From positions 434,001-498,000 of the forward strand of contig NZ_CP119992.1 of NCBI RefSeq assembly GCF_029338575.1: DNA of 64,000 bases, written 5' to 3'. The notes beneath the pieces are model-generated. The model was given only the letters and a program-made list of their open reading frames with translations, ran no database searches and was not told the origin of the DNA. The stretch comes from Halomarina halobia (lineage in GTDB: Archaea; Halobacteriota; Halobacteria; Halobacteriales; Haloarculaceae). A program made the position numbers and the translations under genes. Shown here one piece after another: positions 16,281 to 26,528 of this stretch (the stretch's first letter is position 1; every line of letters starts with the position of its first letter).

Positions 16281-17174
16281 TCAGGGGAGGTCGACGGGAA
16301 CGTCCTCCTGCTCGCTCGCGGCCTTGACGGTGTTGTAGAGGAGCATCGCGCGGGTCATCGGCCCGACGCCGCCCGGAACGGGCGTGATGGCGCTCGCGAC
16401 CTCCCTCGCGCTCTCGAAGTCGACGTCGCCGACCAGCTCGTAGCCCCGCTCGGTGTCGGCGTCCACGCGGTTGACGCCCACGTCGATCACGACCGCGCCC
16501 TCCTTCAGCATCGAGCCGTCGATCAGTTGCGGGACGCCGACGGCGGCGACCACCACGTCCGCCCCGCGCGTCTTCGCCGCGAGATCCCTCGTGCGCGAGT
16601 GACAGACCGTCACCGTGGCGTTGCCGCCCGTCCGCTTCTGGATCAGGAGGTTGGCGAGGGGCTTTCCGACGATGCTCGAGCGGCCGACGATCGCCACGTC
16701 CCTGCCCTCGGGGTCCACGTCGACGCTCTCGAGGAGCTTCTGGACGCCGTGGGGCGTACAGGGCTTGAACCGGGCGTGACCGGCGACGAGGCGACCGACG
16801 TTCTCGGGGTGGAAGCCGTCAACGTCCTTCGCGGGGTCGACGCTCCGGAGGACGCGCCGGGTGTCCACGTGGTCGGGGACCGGCATCTGGACGAGCACGC
16901 CGTGGATCGCGGGGTCGGCGTTCAGGTCGTCGATCGCGTCGTAGAGGTCCTCCGCGGGGGCGTCGGGGGCGATCTCGACGTGGACGCCGTCGATGCCGAC
17001 CTCCTCGCAGTCGCGCTGCTTCATCGAGACGTAGGTCCGGCTCGCCGGGTCGTCGCTCATCAGCACCGTCGCGAGGCCGGGGGTGACGCCGGCGTCGGCG
17101 AGGGCGTCGATACTTGCCTCGAGCCCGGCGCGAACGTCGGCGGCCACGGCGTTGCCGTCGATGACGTCGGTCAT
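16281..17174 (-). CDS. folD: Methylene-H4-folate dehydrogenase/cyclohydrolase FolD
   Basis: A 297-residue bifunctional enzyme interconverting 5,10-methylene- and 10-formyl-tetrahydrofolate. Tyr48 and catalytic Lys52 in SRTYVSMKQRDC, the QMPVPDHVD substrate loop, the NADP-binding GRSSIVGKPLANLL and the closing TPVPGGVGPMTRAML motif are all present. Length is standard. It sits between glyA and a Nudix gene on the same strand, so the cluster channels one-carbon units from serine. Haloarchaea use tetrahydrofolate, unlike most methanogens, which fits. Confidence 0.95.
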   Translation of the reverse strand: MTDVIDGNAVAADVRAGLEASIDALADAGVTPGLATVLMSDDPASRTYVSMKQRDCEEVGIDGVHVEIAPDAPAEDLYDAIDDLNADPAIHGVLVQMPVPDHVDTRRVLRSVDPAKDVDGFHPENVGRLVAGHARFKPCTPHGVQKLLESVDVDPEGRDVAIVGRSSIVGKPLANLLIQKRTGGNATVTVCHSRTRDLAAKTRGADVVVAAVGVPQLIDGSMLKEGAVVIDVGVNRVDADTERGYELVGDVDFESAREVASAITPVPGGVGPMTRAMLLYNTVKAASEQEDVPVDLP

Positions 17175-17343
17175 ACCCGAGAGGCGGACCGCCGCGCTAA
17201 TGAATACTCGGATTCGTGCTCATCTTCCGACACCGTTAGCGCATAGATGTGCACGTTCGAGCATAGGACGGGCGGGATCGACGGAGCGAGGGACGGCGTA
17301 TCGGCGGACCGGTCGCGGGGCGACGCGGTTCGCCGGGCGGGGC

Positions 17344-18591
17344 TCAGTCGTACAGCGGGAAGTCGGCGCAGAGCGCCTGCACGTCCTCCGCGACCTCGGC
17401 CTTCACGTCGACGTCGTCGTGGTTGTCGACGACGCGGTAGATGAGGTCCGCGACCTCCTCGCTCGCGGCCTCGTCGAAGCCACGGGTGGTGAGCGCGGGC
17501 GTACCGGCGCGGACGCCCGAGGGGTTGAACGGCGAGCGGGTCTCGCCGGGCACCGTGTTCTTGTTCAGGATGATCCCCACGTCCTCCAGCGCGGACTCGG
17601 CCTCTCCTCCGGTCGTGTCGGGGTGTGACTCGCGCAGGTCGACCAGCACGAGATGGGTGTCGGTGCCGCCGGAGACGAGCGCGAGGCCGTTCTCCCGCAG
17701 GCGCGCGCCGAGGGCCTTCGCGTTGTCGACGACCTGCCGTGCGTAGTCGGCGAAGTCGGGTTCGAGCGCCTCCTTAAAGCCGACGGCCTTGCCCGCGACG
17801 TTGTGCATGAGCGGGCCGCCCTGGCCGCCCGGAAAGACCGCCGAGTCGATGGCGTCGGCGTGTTCGTCGCTCGTCAGGACGATGCCGCCGCGGCCCGCCC
17901 GGATCGTCTTGTGCGTGCTCCCCGTGACGAAGTCCGCAGTGCCCACCGGCGAGGGGTGGACGCCGGCGGCGACCAGCCCCGTGATGTGCGCCATGTCCGC
18001 CAGGTGGTAGGCGTCCACCGCCTCCGCCGTCTCCTGGATGCGCTCCCAGTCCACCTGTCGGGGGTACGCCGAGTAGCCCGAGACGACGACGTCGGGGTCG
18101 AACGCGCGGGCGAGGTCGTCGAGCCCCTCGTAGTCGAGGTAGCCGGTCTCGGGGTCCACCTCGTACTGCTCGACCTCGTACAGCTGTCCGGTGAAGTTGG
18201 CGGGGTGGCCGTGGCTGAGGTGGCCGCCGTGGGTGAGATCGAGCGAGAGGATCTTGTCCCCGGGCTCGAGCATCGCGAAGTAGACCGCCATGTTCGCCTG
18301 CGTCCCCGAGTGCGGCTGGACGTTCACGTGCTCCGCGCCCCACAGCTCCTTCGCTCGATCGATGGCGAGGGTCTCTACCTCGTCGGCGTACTCGCAGCCC
18401 GCGTAGTAGCGCTCGCCGGGGTAGCCCTCGGCGTACTTGTTCGTGAGTGCGCTTCCCTGCGCTTCGAGGACCGCCGGGGAGACGTGGTTCTCCGAGGCGA
18501 TCATCTCGAGCGTCTCGCGCTGTCGCTCGACTTCGGCGGTCAGCGCGTCGGCGACCGCCGGGTCGACGGCACGGACGTGCTCGTAGTCCAT
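17344..18591 (-). CDS. glyA: Serine hydroxymethyltransferase
   Basis: A 415-residue PLP enzyme converting serine and tetrahydrofolate to glycine and methylene-tetrahydrofolate. Motifs include ENHVSPAVLEAQGSALTNKY, YYAGCEYADEVE, HGGHLSHG and the Schiff-base lysine K228 in TGSTHKTIRAGRGG. The ATG at 18591 gives MDYEHVRAVDP, the usual short amino end. A 169-base gap separates it from folD and contains a possible separate folD promoter (an AT-rich stretch near 17200). Confidence 0.95.
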   Translation of the reverse strand: MDYEHVRAVDPAVADALTAEVERQRETLEMIASENHVSPAVLEAQGSALTNKYAEGYPGERYYAGCEYADEVETLAIDRAKELWGAEHVNVQPHSGTQANMAVYFAMLEPGDKILSLDLTHGGHLSHGHPANFTGQLYEVEQYEVDPETGYLDYEGLDDLARAFDPDVVVSGYSAYPRQVDWERIQETAEAVDAYHLADMAHITGLVAAGVHPSPVGTADFVTGSTHKTIRAGRGGIVLTSDEHADAIDSAVFPGGQGGPLMHNVAGKAVGFKEALEPDFADYARQVVDNAKALGARLRENGLALVSGGTDTHLVLVDLRESHPDTTGGEAESALEDVGIILNKNTVPGETRSPFNPSGVRAGTPALTTRGFDEAASEEVADLIYRVVDNHDDVDVKAEVAEDVQALCADFPLYD

Positions 18592-18690
18592 GTGCGCCCA
18601 TCGGCCGGGCCTCTTCAATAATCTACCCCTACCGGTCGAATCGGGAGTGGGCGATACATCTTTACGACTCTGCTCGTATCAAGTGATTGA

Positions 18691-20370
18691 ATGAGAGAGC
18701 GCGCGGCCGATGCGATGAGTTCAGTCGACGGTGTCGGTACGAACCCGCCGTTACTCGCCGTCTCGGCCACGCCTACGGGTATCGCGACGGCGCTGACGCA
18801 TCTCTCGGCCCGGATGCGCACGACGGACGCGGCGCGCTCGCACCCCGACACCCGTCCCCACCCGCCGCTCGTGACCGTGAGCGACGAGCAGCAGGTCCCC
18901 CCGTCGCTGCGCGAGAACCGCCTCGACACCGGCGTCGAACTCCGACTGCCCCCCGAACGCGAGTACCTGTTCGTGGCCGCGCCGCTCGCGTACTACCTCG
19001 GCGCGACCGTCACCCTCGCCGAGGAGGGGTCGGCGCCCCCGCGCCTGCTCACGTCTGAGGGCGTTCGCGACCTCGCGCCGCTTCCGGAGTTCCAGACCGA
19101 CGTCGCGGACCTCCTTCGCCACGTCTTCTTCCTCGACTGTCTGGTCCGCGAGCACCGGGGCGAGGAGTTCACGTGTCACCGCGACGCGCTTCCGGACCAC
19201 GGCCTCTGTCCGATCGCGCTCGCGGACGCGCCGATCCCGGCGAGGCTGGAGGCGTACCTCGACGTCCCGATCGGGGCGTTCGACGACGACTGGCCGGAGT
19301 GGCACCTGGCGACGTACGCCGACCCGACCACGGCGTCGCTGCCGTGTCTGCCCTACCTGCTCGACTCGCTGAGCCTCGTCTACCTCCCCGAGTGGTCGGA
19401 CATCGACGCGCAGGGGCTGCTCCGCCGCTCGCTGGACGACTTCTTTCGCGCGCCCAGGTCCGGTCCCGTCGCGTCGGTCGACGTGGTCGATCCGGAGCTG
19501 CAGGAGGGCGAACTCCACGCGTGGCTCGCGGAGGGCGTCCCGGTGTCCGCGTTCACCCCGTCGCTCGCGGCGTTCGAGAACCGCCTCGCGGCCCCGCCCC
19601 CGAACGGCGAACTCGACGTCTGCGTCGTCCTCAACGACGACGCGATGGACGGCGAACACGAGGTGGTCGCGCGCACCTACCGCGAGCGGTCGGCCGGGAT
19701 GCCCGCCGACGTGACCGTCCACGAGTCGCTCTCGGTCGAGGAGCTGGCGCGCCTGCTCGAGTCCGAGCACGACTTCGTCCACTACATCGGTCACTGCGAG
19801 GTCGGAGGACTCCAGTGCGCCGACGGCGGTCTCGACTGCGAGAGCCTCTCGGGGTCCGGCGTCAGGACGTTCTTCCTCAACGCCTGCGGGTCGTACCACC
19901 AGGGTCGGGCGCTCGTGGAGCGGGGGAGCGTCGCCGGGGCGGTCACGCTACGGACCGTCCTCAACCGCCCGGCTGCGACCGTGGGGACGACGTTCGCCCG
20001 GCTGCTCATGTGCGGGTTCGGCATCGAGCGCGCGATGCAACTCGCCCGGCGACAGATAATGATGAGCACGGACTACGCGGTGGTCGGCGACGGCACCTAC
20101 TCCATCACCGGCGCGGAGCCGGCGGTCGTCCACCTCGACGAGACCGAGGACGGCTACGAACTCACCTACCGGGTCCCGGCGGACGGGCGGGTCGGCGACG
20201 GCTTCCGCGCGCCGTTCGAGTCCTGCCGTCGCCTCCGCGGGACGGCCGCCAGGGCGTCGTTCGACCCGGCGTCCGCCGAGGCGTTTATAAAAGCCCGGAA
20301 CGTGCCGGTCATCTACGACGGTACGCTCTACTGGTCTGACACGTTCAGCGACGATCTAAAAAAGGCCTGA
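18691..20370 (+). CDS. CHAT/caspase-like cysteine protease domain protein
   Basis: A 559-residue protein whose carboxyl half carries the CHAT (caspase-fold) pattern: FVHYIGHCEVGG with His368, then TFFLNACGSYHQGRALVERG with Cys399, followed by GAVTLRTVL and TTFARLLMCGFGIERAMQLA. The His-Cys order and 31-residue spacing match CHAT peptidases. The amino half (about 1-300) has no recognised domain and could be a sensor or substrate-binding region. There is no signal peptide. It lies upstream of a TbsP-like regulator and a YcaO gene on the same strand. Protease activity is inferred from the dyad. Confidence 0.65.
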   Translation: MRERAADAMSSVDGVGTNPPLLAVSATPTGIATALTHLSARMRTTDAARSHPDTRPHPPLVTVSDEQQVPPSLRENRLDTGVELRLPPEREYLFVAAPLAYYLGATVTLAEEGSAPPRLLTSEGVRDLAPLPEFQTDVADLLRHVFFLDCLVREHRGEEFTCHRDALPDHGLCPIALADAPIPARLEAYLDVPIGAFDDDWPEWHLATYADPTTASLPCLPYLLDSLSLVYLPEWSDIDAQGLLRRSLDDFFRAPRSGPVASVDVVDPELQEGELHAWLAEGVPVSAFTPSLAAFENRLAAPPPNGELDVCVVLNDDAMDGEHEVVARTYRERSAGMPADVTVHESLSVEELARLLESEHDFVHYIGHCEVGGLQCADGGLDCESLSGSGVRTFFLNACGSYHQGRALVERGSVAGAVTLRTVLNRPAATVGTTFARLLMCGFGIERAMQLARRQIMMSTDYAVVGDGTYSITGAEPAVVHLDETEDGYELTYRVPADGRVGDGFRAPFESCRRLRGTAARASFDPASAEAFIKARNVPVIYDGTLYWSDTFSDDLKKA

Positions 20371-20412
20371 ATCCCGCGAATATAAACTCAACGGGCGGTT
20401 TCAGTTATTGAC

Positions 20413-20437
20413 AATCAGTGAAATTAAATACCTGATT
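20413..20437. promoter_or_regulatory. Inverted repeat around the TATA box of the TbsP-like gene
   Basis: aatcag at 20413-20418 and ctgatt at 20432-20437 flank the AT-rich TATA-like box (aaattaaata, 20421-20430), which lies about 28 bases before the ATG at 20454. A repressor bound here would block the promoter; autoregulation is a simple guess. Confidence 0.4.
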
Positions 20438-20453
20438 ACCCTATAGTCTAACA

Positions 20454-21266
20454 ATGACCTCGAACTTACTCGAGTCGAACATCGAATCGCTTCTGTCCGC
20501 CGCGCTCGCGGACGCCGAGGGGACGATGTACGTGGTCAGCCCGTCCGCGGACACGTTCGAAGCCGCCGTCGACGTCATCGCCGACGCGGAGGACGTCTCC
20601 GTTCGACTGCTCGGCGACGAGCGCATGCTCAAGGACGTGCTCGACGACTTCCTCGTCGCGAGCACCGCCGCCGACCTGATCGACGCCGGCCGCCTCGAAC
20701 TGCGCGGCTACGACGAACCGTCGAACACGCTCATCGTCACCGACGAGACCGTCACGGCCATCGTCGGTGCCGGCAACCTGGTCGCCGGACTCGCCACCGA
20801 CGACGGGGACTTCGTCGAGAGCGCGGGCCAGCAGTACGAGGCCGCCTGGGAGGACGCGGAGCCGTTCAACCTCCGCACGCCCCCCATCACCCGCGTCCGC
20901 GACTCGCTGAACGAGGAGATCGGCGCGGACGTCGCGGGCGACTTCGACGGCGTGCTCGCCTCGCTCGAGACCGCCCGCGGCGACGGCGACGGGCTCGACG
21001 AGGTGACCATCAGCCTGCTCGTCGCGGCGAAGAACCAGGAGCTCCTCTACGACATCTCCAAGTGGGGCGAGGACGTCGGCATCGCCTCGAAGGCGACGTT
21101 CTCCCGCACCAAGACCCGTCTGGAGGAACTGGGCCTCATCGACACCGAGAAGGTTCCGATCGACGTCGGTCGCCCGCGCCTGCGCCTCGTCCTCGGCGAC
21201 GACCGCCTGCGCGAGGCCGACACGGACGAACTCGCCAACGTCGCCCAGAGCCTGCTCGCCTCGTAA
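20454..21266 (+). CDS. tbsP: TbsP-like transcription regulator (DUF5821)
   Basis: A 270-residue protein opening NLLESNIESLLSAALADAEG. The first two thirds form an alpha/beta domain (MYVVSPSADTFEAAVDVIA; LIVTDETVTAIVGAGNLVAG) and the carboxyl third a winged helix (GIASKATFSRTKTRLEELGLID, then VGRPRLRL). This matches the haloarchaeal regulator TbsP (DUF5821), which in Haloferax acts with TrmB on gluconeogenic gene control. That identification is from memory of the family. The promoter is compact and probably leaderless. Confidence 0.7.
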   Translation: MTSNLLESNIESLLSAALADAEGTMYVVSPSADTFEAAVDVIADAEDVSVRLLGDERMLKDVLDDFLVASTAADLIDAGRLELRGYDEPSNTLIVTDETVTAIVGAGNLVAGLATDDGDFVESAGQQYEAAWEDAEPFNLRTPPITRVRDSLNEEIGADVAGDFDGVLASLETARGDGDGLDEVTISLLVAAKNQELLYDISKWGEDVGIASKATFSRTKTRLEELGLIDTEKVPIDVGRPRLRLVLGDDRLREADTDELANVAQSLLAS

Positions 21267-21320
21267 CGCGGACGGATCGTAACCGCCCGACTTTTCCTTC
21301 CTTCCACGCTGGCTACTGGC

Positions 21321-23027
21321 ATGACTGTCGCACTCGTCGGTGACGGCCCCGCCGCGGACGCCGCGCGAGCGACGCTGGCCGACGTCGGCGCGGGGATCGT
21401 CGAGACGACCGCCGCCGACCTGGGCGGCGTCGACGCCGACCTCGCGCTCGTCGTGGACGCCGTCGGCGCGCCGACCTTCGAATCGACGACCGCCGACCGC
21501 GGTCGCTGGCTCGCCGTCGAACTGGGCGGCGTCGGCGGACGCGCCGTCGCGGGCGTCGAGGCCTCGGTCGCCGGGTTCGGGCCGGCGACCGGCTGTTACG
21601 ACTGCCTCCGGGGCCGCGTCGCGGCGAACCTCGCGGGGACGGACGACGGTGAGGTCGACGCGCCGACGGCGCGGCTGGCGGGGACCGTCGCCGGGCGGGA
21701 GGCCGCCCGGTTGCTCGCGGGCGACGGTTCGTCGGGCGCGTCGATCCTCGGGCGCGTCGTGGAAGTCCCGCACGCGCGGCGGGAGTTCCTGCCCCTCCCA
21801 CACTGCTCCTGCGCCCCGGAGCGCGACTGGGGACTCCGGCGCGATCACGAGGGGCGGAGCCTCGACGACGCGCTGTCGCGGGCCGAGCGCGCGCTCGACG
21901 AGCGCGTCGGCGCGGTGCGCGAGGTGGGCGAGGCGGAGTCGTTCCCCCTGCCGTACTACCTCGCGACCGTCTGCGACACGAGCGGCTTCAGCGACGCGCG
22001 CGCGGCGGGGCACGCGGCGGGCGTGGACCCCGACTGGAACGCGGCGCTGATGAAGGCGCTCGGCGAGGCGCTCGAACGCTACGGCGCGGGCGTCTACCGC
22101 CGGAGCGACCTGCTCACCGCGCCCGCCGCGGGCCTGTCAGGGGCCGTCCCCGCGAGCGAGTTCGTCGCGCCCGAGGGGGTCGCCCCGCCCGCCGACGAGC
22201 CGACGGCGTGGGTGCCCGGCGAGGACCTGCGGACGGGCGAGCGCGTCGCCCTGCCCGCCGAGCGCGCGCTGTTCCCCTACGAGACCGACGGCCCGACGAT
22301 CACCACCGGCCTCGGCCTCGGCAGTTCCGGCGCGGCGGCGCTCGTCTCGGGGCTCACCGAGGTGATAGAGCGCGACGCAGCCATGCTCGCGTGGTACTCG
22401 ACGTTCGATCCGCTCGGGCTCGACGTGGACGACGCCGGGTTCGAGGCGCTGGTCCGGCGCGCCCGCGCCGAGGGGCTGTCGGTGACGGCGACGCTGCTCA
22501 CGCAGGACGTGGACGTGCCGGTCGTCGCCTGCGCGGTCCACCGGGAGGGGGAGTGGCCCCGCTTCGCGCCCGGGACGGCGGCCGACCTCGACCCCGCCGC
22601 GGCCGCGCGCTCCGCGTGCTGTGAGGCCGTCCAGAACTGGCTCGAACTGCGCGGGATGGGGCGCGCCGACGCCGCCGACGCGGGCGGGCGCATCGGTCAC
22701 TTCGCCTCCCTCCCCGACTCCGTCCGGGGGTTCGTGGAGCCGTCGGCGACGGTCCCCGCGTCGAGCATCGCCGGCCGGGTGCCCGAGGGCGGGGCCGAAC
22801 TCTCGACGCTCGTCGAGCGCGTGACGGACGCCGGCCTCGACGCCTACGCCGCCCGCCTGACGCCGCGGGACGTGGGACTGCTCGGGTTCGAGGTCGTCCG
22901 CGTGCTGCTCCCCGAGGCCCAGGCGCTGTTCATGGGCGACGCCTACTTCGGCGAGCGCGCTGAGACGGTGCCCGCCGAACTGGGTTTCGAGTCGCGCACC
23001 CGTCGAGAGCACCACCCCTTCCCGTAG
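21321..23027 (+). CDS. YcaO protein with E1-like (ocin-ThiF-type) amino domain
   Basis: A 568-residue fusion. Residues 1-170 resemble the degenerate E1-like domain of azoline-forming cyclodehydratases, including the zinc cysteines C92/C95 (CYDC) and C162/C164 (CSC). Residues 180-568 form the YcaO domain, with ATP-site motifs around KALGEALERYG and SGLTEVIERDAAMLAWY and a proline-containing carboxyl end (HHPFP). YcaO enzymes activate peptide backbone amides to make azolines or thioamides. No precursor peptide, dehydrogenase or TfuA gene is visible nearby, so the target could be a housekeeping protein. Confidence 0.8.
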   Translation: MTVALVGDGPAADAARATLADVGAGIVETTAADLGGVDADLALVVDAVGAPTFESTTADRGRWLAVELGGVGGRAVAGVEASVAGFGPATGCYDCLRGRVAANLAGTDDGEVDAPTARLAGTVAGREAARLLAGDGSSGASILGRVVEVPHARREFLPLPHCSCAPERDWGLRRDHEGRSLDDALSRAERALDERVGAVREVGEAESFPLPYYLATVCDTSGFSDARAAGHAAGVDPDWNAALMKALGEALERYGAGVYRRSDLLTAPAAGLSGAVPASEFVAPEGVAPPADEPTAWVPGEDLRTGERVALPAERALFPYETDGPTITTGLGLGSSGAAALVSGLTEVIERDAAMLAWYSTFDPLGLDVDDAGFEALVRRARAEGLSVTATLLTQDVDVPVVACAVHREGEWPRFAPGTAADLDPAAAARSACCEAVQNWLELRGMGRADAADAGGRIGHFASLPDSVRGFVEPSATVPASSIAGRVPEGGAELSTLVERVTDAGLDAYAARLTPRDVGLLGFEVVRVLLPEAQALFMGDAYFGERAETVPAELGFESRTRREHHPFP

Positions 23028-23136
23028 CGCGCTCGGCCGCAGAAGACGCGTACCGTGGGACGATCGACATCGACGTCGATCTGCCGAAGGGGGTCGCTGC
23101 GACGGCCGAGGCGCGATAGCGGTCGAGGGGGGGCGC

Positions 23137-24766
<1,630 letters not shown>

Positions 24767-24808
24767 CCCGCCGACAGACTGGTATCGCCCCCGTCTCACT
24801 AGCCGACG

Positions 24809-26212
24809 ATGCGCGCCGCTTCCCTGCTCTGTTGCTTGCTCCTCGTCCTCGCCGGATGTTCCGGGGCCTCGCCGGGCGTACCGACGCCCGAGACGCCGGA
24901 CGACCCGCCCGACGGCGACGACGGCGACGAATCGGTCCCCGAGCTGGGCGCGAACGGGACCCTCTCGGTCCACTTCATCAACGTGGGTCAGTCGACCTCG
25001 GTCCTCGTGATCTCGCCGACGGGCGAGACGATGCTCGTCGACTCGGGCGACTACACCGACGACGGCGAGCACGTCGTTCGGTACCTCGAACGCCGCGGGG
25101 TCGATCGCATCGATCACCTCGTGACGAGCCACGCCGACGCCGACCACATCGGCGGACACGCCGCCGTGATCGAGCACTTCGAGACGGAGGGTGAGGGCGT
25201 CGGGGCGGTGTACGACCCCGGGATCGCGTCGAGCACGCGGACCTACGAGGAGTACCTCGACGCCGTCGAACGCCACGACGTCCCGCTCTACCGGACGGTC
25301 GCCGGGGACTCGATCCCCCTCGGCGGCGCGTCCGTCGAGGTGCTCGCCCCGCCCGAGGGATACCTCCAGAACCGCGAGCGAAACGAGAACAGCCTCGTGC
25401 TCTCTCTCGCTCACGGGAACACCACGTTCCTCCTCCCGGGCGACGCCGAGGCGGCGGGCGAGCGCTACGTCGTGAATCGGACCGGCGGTTCCCTCCCCAC
25501 GACCGTCCTGAGCGCCGGCCACCACGGGAGCGCGTCGAGCACCGGCGAGGCGCTCCTCGACGCCGCCGACCCGAAGGTCGCAGTTATCTCGAGCGCCTAC
25601 GACTCGCGCTACGGCCACCCACACGAGGAGACGCTGCAGCGCCTCGCCGAGCGCGACGTGCGGACCTACTGGACCGCCACCCACGGCGACGTGGCGTTCG
25701 CTAGCGACGGCGACCGCGCGGCCGTCTACACGCAGCGTGCCGCCCCCACCGACCCGCTCGCGCTGCGGGAGGGCGATCCCGTCGCCCCCGGTGCGGACGG
25801 CGCGCTGGAACGCCGGACGGTCGTCGAGAGCGCGGACGGCGGGAACGGAACCGACGGAACCGATCGAACCGACCGACCGGCCGCGCTCGCCGTCGCGGAG
25901 ATCCACGCGGACGCCGCCGGCGACGACCGGCGGAACCTGAACGACGAGTACGTCGTCTTCGAGAACGCGGGCGACGCGCCGCTCGACATCTCGGGGTGGA
26001 CGATCCGCGACGAGGCGGGCAAGACCTACGCCGTCCCCGACGGCGTCGTCCTCGCCCCCGGCGAGCGCGTGACGCTGCGCACGGGCGACGGGCGCGACGA
26101 CGATACCGACCTCCACTGGAACGCGAGCGGGCCGGTGTGGAACAACGACGGCGACACCGTCGTCGTCGAAAACGACAACGGGCAGCGGGTCCTCACGGAG
26201 ACGTATGCCTGA
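24809..26212 (+). CDS. Secreted ComEC/Rec2-like MBL-fold lipoprotein with lamin-tail domain
   Basis: A 467-residue exported protein. A lipobox (VLAGC) at residues 13-17 is followed by an acidic linker, then a ComEC-like metallo-beta-lactamase domain (about 50-310) with LVTSHADADHIGGH and STTVLSAGHHGSASS-type metal motifs. A lamin-tail domain closes the protein (about 360-467: EIHADAAGDDRRNLNDEYVV, SGWTIRDEAG). Such proteins are extracellular nucleases or phosphodiesterases in the family; here surface-anchored DNA use is an inference. The gene ends eight bases into the DUF3006 gene. Confidence 0.85.
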   Translation: MRAASLLCCLLLVLAGCSGASPGVPTPETPDDPPDGDDGDESVPELGANGTLSVHFINVGQSTSVLVISPTGETMLVDSGDYTDDGEHVVRYLERRGVDRIDHLVTSHADADHIGGHAAVIEHFETEGEGVGAVYDPGIASSTRTYEEYLDAVERHDVPLYRTVAGDSIPLGGASVEVLAPPEGYLQNRERNENSLVLSLAHGNTTFLLPGDAEAAGERYVVNRTGGSLPTTVLSAGHHGSASSTGEALLDAADPKVAVISSAYDSRYGHPHEETLQRLAERDVRTYWTATHGDVAFASDGDRAAVYTQRAAPTDPLALREGDPVAPGADGALERRTVVESADGGNGTDGTDRTDRPAALAVAEIHADAAGDDRRNLNDEYVVFENAGDAPLDISGWTIRDEAGKTYAVPDGVVLAPGERVTLRTGDGRDDDTDLHWNASGPVWNNDGDTVVVENDNGQRVLTETYA

Positions 26213-26483
26213 GTACGCGGCGGTGCTCGACCGCTTCGAGGGCGACGACGCGGTGCTGCTCCTGGAGGACGACGACGGGGTGGCGGGCGACGTCGTCGTG
26301 GACCGCTACGACCTGCCGCCCGAAGCGCGCCACCAGGACGCCGTGCTCGCGGTACGCGTCGAGGACGGCGAGGTCGTCGGGGTCGACTACGACCCCGACG
26401 AGACGGACCGCCGCCGGGAGGACGCCCAGTCGCGCTTCGACCGCCTCGCGCGACGCCCCGACGACGCGGACGACGAGGAGTGA
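26205..26483 (+). CDS. DUF3006 protein
   Basis: A 92-residue acidic protein with the DUF3006 pattern YAAVLDRFEGDDAVLLLED, then VVDRYDLPPEARHQDAVLAV and VDYDPDETDRR. DUF3006 genes regularly follow ComEC-like MBL genes, and this one overlaps its partner by eight bases, so co-translation is likely. The function is unknown; it may bind or regulate the MBL protein. Confidence 0.78.
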   Translation: MPEYAAVLDRFEGDDAVLLLEDDDGVAGDVVVDRYDLPPEARHQDAVLAVRVEDGEVVGVDYDPDETDRRREDAQSRFDRLARRPDDADDEE

Positions 26484-26528
26484 GCGCGGGGCGAGAGTTT
26501 ATGAACGAGGGCGGGACCAGCGTATCCC

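Noticed and set aside
23028..23136. A precursor peptide gene for the YcaO enzyme
   Set aside because: The short gap after the YcaO stop has no open frame with a leader-like sequence and a Cys/Ser/Thr-rich core, and neither does the gap before it (21267-21320).
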